From Streptomyces sp. NK08204 (lineage in GTDB: Bacteria > Actinomycetota > Actinomycetes > Streptomycetales > Streptomycetaceae): DNA of 64,000 nt. Position numbers and translations under genes: made by a program. The DNA is taken from contig NZ_JAINVF010000002.1 of NCBI RefSeq assembly GCF_020400585.1, positions 1 through 64,000 on the forward strand, given 5' to 3'. Numbering within the stretch: position 1 is the stretch's first letter; each line of letters starts with the position of its first letter. The notes beneath the pieces are model-generated. The model did no database searches, had not been told where the DNA came from, and worked only from the letters and a program-made list of their open reading frames with translations. Below are positions 46,497 through 53,426 of this stretch, one piece after another.

Positions 46497-47083
46497 GCTC
46501 CTTTGACTGATTGATCCCCTGTGCCATCAGATGGTTGATCGGTCACTGCCAGCGAGTGACGCAGTGCCGCGCGGGCCCTGTGCAGCCGCGACTTCATCGC
46601 GGCGTTGCTCAGACCGAGTGACCGGGCGACGACATTGCCGGGCAGGCCCTGGACGTCCCGCATGATCAGGACCTGCCGCTGGTCACGGGCAAGGGCGCTG
46701 ACCGCGGCCGCGATCCGCTCCGCCTGCATCCTGCGCAGCACCGCTTCCTCGGCGGACTGCTCCACACCTGCCTCCGGTTCGGCCGCGGCCTCGTCGCTCC
46801 GCGAGACGAGCAGCCGCACCTGCCGGAGGCATTCGTTGCGCACGATCCGGAACATCCATGAGGCGAGCGCGCCCGTGGCGCGCAGGGTGCCGATCTTCCG
46901 GTAGAGGATGATCAGCGCCTCCTGCGCCGCGTCCTCCGCGTCCTGCGGTGAAGCGCACAGCGATATGGCGAACTTGCGCACATGAGGCTGTGATTCCATG
47001 ACGACGGCCGTGAGTGAAGCGAGATCGCCGTCCTGGGCAGCCTTGATCAGCCGCTCGTCCGGCCAGGGGAAGCGTCGCGTCAT
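46493..47083 (-). CDS. ECF-type RNA polymerase sigma factor
   Basis: 196 residues. Region 2 reads FAISLCASPQDAEDAAQEALIILYRKIGTLRATGALASWMFRIVRNECLRQ; region 4 reads ALARDQRQVLIMRDVQGLPGNVVARSLGLSNAAMKSRLHRARAALR. The strong GAGGAGG site is 5 nt from ATG. No zinc-anti-sigma gene is adjacent; instead a 28-residue membrane peptide lies upstream and a CPTCW membrane protein downstream, in one apparent operon. Confidence 0.9.
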   Translation of the reverse strand: MTRRFPWPDERLIKAAQDGDLASLTAVVMESQPHVRKFAISLCASPQDAEDAAQEALIILYRKIGTLRATGALASWMFRIVRNECLRQVRLLVSRSDEAAAEPEAGVEQSAEEAVLRRMQAERIAAAVSALARDQRQVLIMRDVQGLPGNVVARSLGLSNAAMKSRLHRARAALRHSLAVTDQPSDGTGDQSVKGA

Positions 47084-47140
47084 GTGTCCTCCTCGTATCC
47101 GGATGGCATCGTGCGTGACGTCACTCGTCAGTACGGCTCG

Positions 47141-47227
47141 TCAGCCACGGCTCCTCCTGCGCCTCATCAGGTGCACGCTGCACGCGCTCACCAGCAGCAC
47201 GCCGATCACCACGGCGCCAATGATCAT
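47141..47227 (-). CDS. 28-residue membrane peptide upstream of the ECF sigma gene
   Basis: [18 protein letters not shown] followed by [10 protein letters not shown]: one hydrophobic helix with a single Cys and a basic C-terminus, typical of a small inner-membrane peptide. AGGAGGA lies 6 nt before ATG, as strong as the site of the sigma gene 57 bp downstream, so translation is likely. I know no family for it. Confidence 0.6.
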   Translation of the reverse strand: MIIGAVVIGVLLVSACSVHLMRRRRSRG

Positions 47228-47373
47228 GGGATTCCTCCTGGTATCCGCCGGCTCAAGCGGCCGGTGCACGGATAAGAGGCGGGGAAGCCCCAAAAGGATT
47301 CGCCCCGGCCGGCTCCCGGTGGACCGGATCTTGCGTTGCGGCGACGGAGGCGAAGGCCGCCCGGCACACCCCC

Positions 47374-47379
47374 TACCCT
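47374..47379 (+). promoter_or_regulatory. Candidate leaderless promoter -10 of miaB
   Basis: TACCCT ends 6 nt before the miaB ATG; no ribosome binding site. Confidence 0.5.
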
Positions 47380-47385
47380 TATGGC

Positions 47386-48903
47386 ATGAGCAGCATCGAC
47401 CGGAGCCAGCCCGTGGACGTCCAGCGAACATATGAGGTGCGCACCTACGGGTGCCAGATGAACGTTCACGATTCCGAGCGATTGGCCGGGCTGCTGGAAG
47501 ATGCCGGGTACGTGCGGGCGCCCGAGGGGTCGGACGGGGACGCCGACGTCGTCGTCTTCAACACCTGCGCCGTGCGGGAGAACGCCGACAACCGGCTGTA
47601 CGGCAACCTCGGCCACCTCGCGCCGAAGAAGGCGAGCCGGCCGGGCATGCAGATCGCGGTCGGTGGCTGTCTCGCGCAGAAGGACCGCGACACCATCGTG
47701 AAGAAGGCGCCCTGGGTGGACGTCGTCTTCGGCACGCACAACATCGGCAAGCTGCCGGTCCTGCTGGAGCGCGCCCGCGTCCAGGAGGAGGCGCAGGTCG
47801 AGATCGCCGAGTCGCTGGAGGAGTTTCCCTCCACGCTGCCGACGCGGCGCGAGAGCGCGTACGCGGCGTGGGTGTCGATCTCCGTCGGCTGCAACAACAC
47901 CTGCACCTTCTGTATCGTCCCGGCCCTGCGTGGCAAGGAGAAGGACCGACGGCCGGGGGACATCCTCGCCGAGGTCGAGGCCCTGGTCGCCGAGGGCGTC
48001 TCCGAGATCACCCTGCTCGGGCAGAACGTGAACGCGTACGGCTCCGACATCGGCGACCGCGAGGCCTTCAGCAAGCTGCTGCGCGCCTGCGGGAACATCG
48101 AGGGCCTGGAGCGGGTCAGGTTCACCTCCCCGCACCCGCGCGACTTCACCGATGACGTCATCGCCGCCATGGCCGAGACGCCGAACGTCATGCCGCAGCT
48201 GCACATGCCGCTCCAGTCCGGTTCGGACACCGTCCTGAAGGCGATGCGCCGCTCCTACCGGCAGGACCGTTACCTCGGGATCATCGAGAAGGTGCGGGCC
48301 GCCATCCCGCACGCCGCGATCACCACCGACATCATCGTGGGCTTCCCCGGCGAGACCGAGGAGGACTTCGAGCAGACGCTGCACGTGGTGCGCGAGGCGC
48401 GGTTCGCGCAGGCGTTCACCTTCCAGTACTCCAAGCGGCCCGGCACCCCGGCCGCGACGATGGACAACCAGATCCCCAAGAAGGTCGTCCAGGCGCGCTA
48501 CGAGCGGCTCGTCGCCCTCCAGGAGGAGATCTCCTGGGACGAGAACAAGAAGCAGGTCGGCCGCACGCTGGAGCTGATGGTCGCCGAAGGAGAGGGTCGC
48601 AAGGACGACGCCACGCACCGGCTGTCCGGGCGCGCCCCCGACAACCGGCTCGTCCACTTCACCAAGCCGGACCAGCACGTCCGGCCCGGCGACGTGGTCA
48701 CCGTCGAGGTGACGTACGCCGCCCCGCACCATCTCCTCGCCGAGGGCCCGGTCCTCGACGTGCGCCGCACGCGTGCGGGGGATGCCTGGGAGAAGCGCCA
48801 GGCCGAGGCCGCGGCCAAGCCGGCGGGGGTCATGCTCGGCCTGCCGACGATCGGCGTGCCCGAGTCGCGGCCTGCCGCCGCGAGCGGCTGCGGCTGCGAC
48901 TAG
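47386..48903 (+). CDS. miaB: tRNA-2-methylthio-N6-dimethylallyladenosine synthase MiaB
   Basis: 505 residues. The N-terminal cluster cysteines are in TYGCQMN (C23), [10 protein letters not shown] and VGGCLAQ; radical SAM CX3CX2C at C169, C173 and C176 (GCNNTCTFC); C-terminal TRAM domain. It methylthiolates i6A37 in tRNAs reading UNN codons, the product of MiaA, which is encoded 3.2 kb downstream. TYGCQMN, as opposed to LGCARN, identifies the MiaB branch. The C-terminal tail ends SGCGCD. Confidence 0.95.
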   Translation: MSSIDRSQPVDVQRTYEVRTYGCQMNVHDSERLAGLLEDAGYVRAPEGSDGDADVVVFNTCAVRENADNRLYGNLGHLAPKKASRPGMQIAVGGCLAQKDRDTIVKKAPWVDVVFGTHNIGKLPVLLERARVQEEAQVEIAESLEEFPSTLPTRRESAYAAWVSISVGCNNTCTFCIVPALRGKEKDRRPGDILAEVEALVAEGVSEITLLGQNVNAYGSDIGDREAFSKLLRACGNIEGLERVRFTSPHPRDFTDDVIAAMAETPNVMPQLHMPLQSGSDTVLKAMRRSYRQDRYLGIIEKVRAAIPHAAITTDIIVGFPGETEEDFEQTLHVVREARFAQAFTFQYSKRPGTPAATMDNQIPKKVVQARYERLVALQEEISWDENKKQVGRTLELMVAEGEGRKDDATHRLSGRAPDNRLVHFTKPDQHVRPGDVVTVEVTYAAPHHLLAEGPVLDVRRTRAGDAWEKRQAEAAAKPAGVMLGLPTIGVPESRPAAASGCGCD

Positions 48904-48975
48904 CGGCCCCCGCGGGGAGCCCCCGCAGGCCGCATGACGTTCGGCGTGGGGTGACGGCAGGGCGTCGTACGGCGT

Positions 48976-48981
48976 TACCCT
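48976..48981 (+). promoter_or_regulatory. Candidate leaderless promoter -10 of the extradiol-dioxygenase-like gene
   Basis: TACCCT ends 7 nt before the ATG. Confidence 0.45.
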
Positions 48982-48988
48982 GCCGATC

Positions 48989-49702
48989 ATGCTTGTCGCC
49001 GCCGCTGTCTGCCCCTGCCCGCCGCTGCTCGTGCCCGAGGTCGCCGCGGGTGCCGCACCCGAGATGGATGCCGCACGCGCGGCCTGTGTGGACGCCCTCG
49101 GAGTGCTCGCCGCCGCCCGTCCCGGCAGGCTCGTGGTCGTCGGGCCTGCCGAAGAGAGCGGGCGCGGACCGCACCCGCAGGGCGCCCCGGGATCCTTCCG
49201 GGGCTTCGGCGTCGACCTGGACGTACGGCTGGGGCCCGCCACGGGCACCGTCCCCGAGCGCGAGCTGCCCCCGTCGCTGGCCGTCGCCGCCTGGCTGCTG
49301 CAGTGGACCGGCTGGGCGGACGCGCCGGTCGAGGGGCTCGGTGTCGGGGAGGCGCTGGCCCCCGAGCGGTGTGCCGAAACCGGGCGGGACATCGCCGCGC
49401 GGGCGGACCGGGTGGCGCTGCTGGTGATGGGAGACGCCAGCGCGTGCCGCACGCTCAAGGCACCGGGCTACCTGGACGAGCGGGCCGCCCCCTTCGACGC
49501 GGAGGCCGCGCGCGCGTTGGGCGCGGCGGACCTGGCGGCCGTCCGGGCGCTGGACGCCGAGCTGGCGTACGAGCTGAAGGCCTCCGGACGAGCGCCCTGG
49601 CAGATCCTCGCGGGCGCCGCGGAGGGAGCCGGCCTCGGCGGCAGCCTCCTCTACGACGACGCCCCGTACGGCGTGGGCTATCTCGTCGCCACCTGGTCCT
49701 AG
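48989..49702 (+). CDS. Class III extradiol dioxygenase subunit B-like protein
   Basis: 237 residues. VAAAVCPCPPLLVPEVAAG, then RLVVVGPAEESG, LLVMGDASACRTLKAPGYLDERAAPFD and WQILAGAAEGAGLGGSLLYDDAPYGVGYLVATW follow the LigB/AMMECR1-like fold. The iron-binding histidines of true extradiol enzymes are not evident, so catalysis is doubtful. It is conserved between miaB and miaA in Streptomyces as I recall, function unknown. Confidence 0.75.
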   Translation: MLVAAAVCPCPPLLVPEVAAGAAPEMDAARAACVDALGVLAAARPGRLVVVGPAEESGRGPHPQGAPGSFRGFGVDLDVRLGPATGTVPERELPPSLAVAAWLLQWTGWADAPVEGLGVGEALAPERCAETGRDIAARADRVALLVMGDASACRTLKAPGYLDERAAPFDAEAARALGAADLAAVRALDAELAYELKASGRAPWQILAGAAEGAGLGGSLLYDDAPYGVGYLVATWS

Positions 49703-49725
49703 CGGTGAACACGGCCGGCCGCGGG

Positions 49726-49780
49726 CGGCCGTAGCGTACGACGTCGTACGCTACGGCCGTACGCCGTCGTACGCCGTCGT
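49726..49780. repeat. 34-bp perfect palindrome with two 10-bp tandem repeats
   Basis: The 17-bp half-site CGGCCGTAGCGTACGAC (49726-49742) is followed directly by its exact complement (to 49759) with no loop, then ACGCCGTCGT twice (49761-49780). It lies between convergent genes, so it may terminate both, but a zero-spacer palindrome of this length could also be a protein site. Confidence 0.7.
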
Positions 49781-49816
49781 ACGCAGGCGTCGGCGCCGGT
49801 GGAAACGTGATCCGAA

Positions 49817-49858
49817 CGGCGGACGGCCGGGAGCACTGTCGCTCTCGGCCGTCCGCCG
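49817..49858. terminator. Bidirectional hairpin downstream of the antitoxin-like gene
   Basis: CGGCGGACGGCCGGGAG pairs with CTCTCGGCCGTCCGCCG (one wobble), loop of 8-9 nt, about 30 bp beyond the stop of the minus-strand gene. No T run. Confidence 0.6.
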
Positions 49859-49888
49859 ATCCGTGTGCCGTCCGGCAGCCCAGGACGG

Positions 49889-50152
49889 TCAGGAAGCCGG
49901 AGGCGGGCCTTCCGGGTGCGTCGGGCCGCCGCGCTCCGGGCTCTGCATGTGCGCCAGGCGGTCCATCGCCTCCCTGGCCTTGCCCGTGCCCGCCTGGATC
50001 TTGTCGCTGTACTTGTGCTTGGTCCGGTCGTCGACGACCTTCGCGGCCCTGTCGATGCCGTGCTGCACCTTGTCCCCGTGCTGTCGCGCGAGGTCCGACA
50101 CCTTGTCCTTGGCGGGGGCGAGCTTGGCCTTCACATTCTCGAACATACCCAT
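49889..50152 (-). CDS. MT0933-type antitoxin-like small protein
   Basis: 87 residues, Lys-rich and helical: MGMFENVKAKLAPAKDKVSD, QHGDKVQHGIDRAAKVVDD, KYSDKIQAGTGKAREAMDRLA. This pattern is that of the Rv0909/MT0933 antitoxin family, abundant in Streptomyces. No toxin gene is seen next to it, so antitoxin action is only a family inference. GGAAGG precedes the first of two nearby ATGs. Confidence 0.78.
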   Translation of the reverse strand: MGMFENVKAKLAPAKDKVSDLARQHGDKVQHGIDRAAKVVDDRTKHKYSDKIQAGTGKAREAMDRLAHMQSPERGGPTHPEGPPPAS

Positions 50153-50155
50153 GGT

Positions 50156-50442
50156 CCACCTTCCCTCACGGGACAGTTGCGTGCGGGCGCCCTCGCCGGT
50201 CTCGCTGTCGGCGGCCTCCGTGGCGGACTGCGGAAATGCCGGCACCGTCGGCCGCGCCGACGGAGGTGTCCGGATCCGTCACCACGCCTTCGCGCGCCTC
50301 CTGGACCGGGTCCGTCGCCTCCGCCTCCGCTGCCGTGTCCGCCGACTCGGCCGCTCCCGGGCTCGGGGCCGGCCTGAGCCTCGGCGGGCGATGCCTCCCG
50401 AACCGTCCCCGACCTGCCGAGGAGCCGTGCAATAACGCCCAT
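50156..50442 (-). pseudogene. Frameshifted small acidic protein upstream of the antitoxin-like gene
   Basis: A good start (GGAGTGG, then ATG at 50442) begins MGVIARLLGRSGTVREASPA. The acidic Ala/Glu-rich continuation (ESADTAAEAEATDPVQEA) is in the next frame, and the end-like segment PQSATEAADSETGEGART is in the third frame, which then runs into the antitoxin gene. One extra A near 50355 and one extra T near 50236 would explain both. From memory, Streptomyces has intact small proteins with this start and GEGAR-type end at this position. Degradation or assembly error cannot be told apart here. Confidence 0.5.
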
Positions 50443-50628
50443 ATCCACTCCATACGGTACTCGTGCGGGCGAAATCCCGCGTCACCCGGTGCGTCGGGTT
50501 GCGCCGCACCGGGTCACCGTCTCCGGCGGTCCGGCGGGCCGCACCTCGCCCCGGGCGACGACCCGGGACCGGTCCCCTGGCACCTGACTCGTTCGAGGCC
50601 CCGCCCGGAGGTTTGCGAGACTGGTGGG

Positions 50629-51567
50629 ATGAGCAGCGCAGCCCCCGCCCCCCGCGTCATCGCCGTCGTCGGACCCACCGCGGCCGGAAAGTCCGATCTC
50701 GGCGTCTTCCTGGCCCAGCGGCTCGGCGGTGAGGTCGTCAACGCCGACTCCATGCAGCTCTACCGTGGGATGGACATCGGCACCGCCAAGTTGACGCCCG
50801 AGGAGCGCGGCGGCGTCCCGCACCACCTGCTGGACATCTGGGACGTGACGGTCGCCGCCTCGGTCGCCGAGTACCAGAAGCTGGCCCGCGCACGGATCGA
50901 TGCGCTGCTGGCCGAGGGCCGCTGGCCGATCCTGGTCGGCGGTTCCGGTCTGTACGTCCGCGGTGCGGTGGACAACCTGGAGTTCCCCGGCACCGACCCG
51001 GAGGTCAGGGCCCGGCTGGAGGGCGAGCTGGTGCTGCGCGGCCCGGGCGCCCTGCACGCCCGGCTGGCCGCCGCCGACCCCGAGGCCGGCCGCGCGATCC
51101 TGCCCAGCAACGGCCGCCGTATCGTCCGGGCCCTGGAGGTGATCGAGATCACCGGCCAGCCTTTCACCGCCAATCTGCCCGGCCACGACTCCGTGTACGA
51201 CACCGTCCAGATCGGCGTCGACGTGGCCCGTCCGGAGCTGGACGAGCGCATCGCGAGGCGCGTCGACCGGATGTGGGAGGCCGGGCTCGTGGACGAGGTG
51301 CGCGCGCTGGAGGCGCAGGGGCTGCGCGAGGGGCGCACGGCGTCGCGCGCGCTGGGCTACCAGCAGGTGCTTGCGGCGCTCGCCGGTGAGTGCACCGAAG
51401 CGGAAGCCCGGGACGAGACCGTACGCGCCACCAAGCGCTTCGCGCGCCGCCAGGACTCATGGTTCAGACGTGATCCCCGGGTGCACTGGCTGAGTGGGGC
51501 ACAGGCGGACCGCGGGGAACTTCCGCGGCTGGCTCTGGCGTTGGTCGAACGACCGGTTACAGCCTGA
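50629..51567 (+). CDS. miaA: tRNA dimethylallyltransferase MiaA
   Basis: 312 residues. P-loop GPTAAGKS (15-22), NADSMQLYRGMDIGTAKL, then VGGSGLYVRG and ATKRFARRQDSWFRRDPRVHWL near the end. It attaches dimethylallyl to A37 of UNN-reading tRNAs, giving the substrate for MiaB. GGTGGG is 3-4 nt before ATG and GAGACT is 6 nt before it, so leaderless initiation is also possible. The in-frame extension upstream is not supported. Confidence 0.95.
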   Translation: MSSAAPAPRVIAVVGPTAAGKSDLGVFLAQRLGGEVVNADSMQLYRGMDIGTAKLTPEERGGVPHHLLDIWDVTVAASVAEYQKLARARIDALLAEGRWPILVGGSGLYVRGAVDNLEFPGTDPEVRARLEGELVLRGPGALHARLAAADPEAGRAILPSNGRRIVRALEVIEITGQPFTANLPGHDSVYDTVQIGVDVARPELDERIARRVDRMWEAGLVDEVRALEAQGLREGRTASRALGYQQVLAALAGECTEAEARDETVRATKRFARRQDSWFRRDPRVHWLSGAQADRGELPRLALALVERPVTA

Positions 51568-51675
51568 TCACGTGATGGCATCGGGATGCGCCGCGGGTCA
51601 TCGCGGCCATCGGCGGCGTGCCATCATCGAGCTTCGATCGACCAAGTGGAGTCCTAGTTGGGAGGGCGCGTGGCG

Positions 51676-52212
51676 ATGGAGGCCGGCCCTCGCGACACCG
51701 CACAGAGCACCGAGCCCGTCACTGCCGACGGTCCTGTCGGCACGGACAGTGACGAGCTGGGCGGCCAGGCCGAGGAGCGCCTGGAGGACCGGCTGGCCGA
51801 CGACGGGCCGGACGAGACGCCGGGCGGCGTGACCGCCGACGGGCCCGAGCCCGAGGAGATGTACGCGGGCGGACCGGAGGTCGAGGTCGAGCTGCGTCCG
51901 CAGCGGCGGCTGCGCATCTGGCAGCTCGCGCCGATCGTGGGACTGGCTGCCGTCGGCTCCCTGATGTTCGCCTTCCCACTCGCCTTCGACTTCGGCGACA
52001 GCGGCGCGGTCATCGCCATGCTGGGCCTGCTGATCTGTTCCTGCGCCGCGGGCTGGGGCATGATGGCCGCCCGCCGGGTGGGCTACACCTGGCCGGGGCT
52101 GCCCCCGCGCGGCTCCGGACGCCGGGCCGACTGGCGGGTCGTCCTCGCCTATGTGCTGCTCGTCGCCGTGGCGGTCGTCCTCGCCGTGTGGCGGGTGGCC
52201 CGGCTGCGCTGA
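51676..52212 (+). CDS. Membrane protein of unknown function with acidic N-terminus
   Basis: 178 residues. The first 80 are acidic and disordered (Asp/Glu/Gly/Pro), then three transmembrane helices: LAPIVGLAAVGSLMFAFPLAF, VIAMLGLLICSCAAGWGMMAA and VVLAYVLLVAVAVVLAVWRV. I do not know the family. The ATG with GGAGGG at 9 nt was preferred over a GTG two codons upstream. It lies between miaA and dapF, a position conserved in Streptomyces. Confidence 0.7.
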   Translation: MEAGPRDTAQSTEPVTADGPVGTDSDELGGQAEERLEDRLADDGPDETPGGVTADGPEPEEMYAGGPEVEVELRPQRRLRIWQLAPIVGLAAVGSLMFAFPLAFDFGDSGAVIAMLGLLICSCAAGWGMMAARRVGYTWPGLPPRGSGRRADWRVVLAYVLLVAVAVVLAVWRVARLR

Positions 52213-52302
52213 CGGCGCCGGGTGGGGCGAGGAGAGCGGCGCGGGGCCGGGCAGCGGCACGGCCGGACGCAGCCGGACGCAGAGCGTGTCGCAGCGACCC
52301 CG

Positions 52303-52308
52303 TACGAT
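52303..52308 (+). promoter_or_regulatory. Candidate leaderless promoter -10 of dapF
   Basis: TACGAT ends 6 nt before the dapF ATG; no usable ribosome binding site. Confidence 0.5.
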
Positions 52309-52314
52309 CGAGGC

Positions 52315-53184
52315 ATGAGCACGCGGATCGCCTTCCTCAAGGGTCACGGCACCGAGAACGACTTCGTGATCGTCCCGGACCCCGAGAACGCCCTTGACCT
52401 GAGCCCGGCCGCCGTCGCCGCCCTGTGCGACCGCCGGGCCGGCATCGGCGCCGACGGCGTGCTGCACGTGGTGCGGTCCGCCGCGCACCCGGAGGCCCGG
52501 GAGATGGCCGCCGAGGCGGAGTGGTTCATGGACTACCGCAACGGCGACGGCTCGGTCGCGGAGATGTGCGGCAACGGCGTACGCGTGTTCGCTCGCTACC
52601 TCCAGCACGCCGGGCATGTGAGCGAAGGGGACACCGCGATCGCCACGCGCGGGGGCGTGAAGACCGTCCACATCGCCAAGGACGGCGACATCACCGTCGG
52701 CATGGGCCGTGCCCGCCTCCCCGAAGGGGACGTCACGGTGAGCGTCGGCGAGCGCAGTTGGCCCGCGCGCAACGTGAACATGGGCAACCCGCACGCCGTC
52801 GCCTTCGTGGACGACCTCGCCCATGCCGGCGACCTCTACGCCCCGCCGCCCGTCAGCCCGGCGACGTCCTACCCGGAAGGTGTCAACGTCGAGTTCGTCG
52901 TGGACCGCGGCCCACGCCACGTGGCCTTGCGCGTGCATGAGCGCGGCTCCGGCGAGACCCGCTCGTGCGGCACGGGCGCGTGCGCCGTCGCCGTGGCCAC
53001 CGCCCGCCGCGACGGCGCCGACCCGGCCGTCACCGGCACCCCGGTGACGTACACCGTGGACGTGCCCGGCGGACGCCTCGTCATCACCGAACGCCCCGAC
53101 GGCGAGATCGAGATGACCGGACCCGCCGTGCTCGTCGCCGAGGGCGAGATCGACGGCGAGTGGCTGGCAGCCGCGGTCCGCTGA
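52315..53184 (+). CDS. dapF: Diaminopimelate epimerase DapF
   Basis: 289 residues. The two catalytic cysteines are C85 (AEMCGNGVR) and C218 (RSCGTGACA). It interconverts LL- and meso-diaminopimelate for lysine and, in Streptomyces (LL-DAP wall), mainly for lysine. GHGTENDFVIV is the conserved start. A 242-bp spacer to rshA follows. Confidence 0.95.
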   Translation: MSTRIAFLKGHGTENDFVIVPDPENALDLSPAAVAALCDRRAGIGADGVLHVVRSAAHPEAREMAAEAEWFMDYRNGDGSVAEMCGNGVRVFARYLQHAGHVSEGDTAIATRGGVKTVHIAKDGDITVGMGRARLPEGDVTVSVGERSWPARNVNMGNPHAVAFVDDLAHAGDLYAPPPVSPATSYPEGVNVEFVVDRGPRHVALRVHERGSGETRSCGTGACAVAVATARRDGADPAVTGTPVTYTVDVPGGRLVITERPDGEIEMTGPAVLVAEGEIDGEWLAAAVR

Positions 53185-53426
53185 CCCGGCAGGAGCGCGC
53201 CGCGACGGCCCCGCGCGTCCGGGCGAGTCCAGGCCACGTGGCGCAAACCTTGCACCTTGTCACCATCGCTCGAATGGGTGATCCGTTTCACGCTCGGCGG
53301 GAGGCGGTCAGTCGCACGTGGTGGGCTCGGTAGCATCAAGCACCGGCACGGACGGGGGAACGTCGCCATCCCTGAGCCGCGTGTGCCCTGGAGCCCCGTC
53401 CGCCGGTCCACGAGCCGGAGGTGCCC

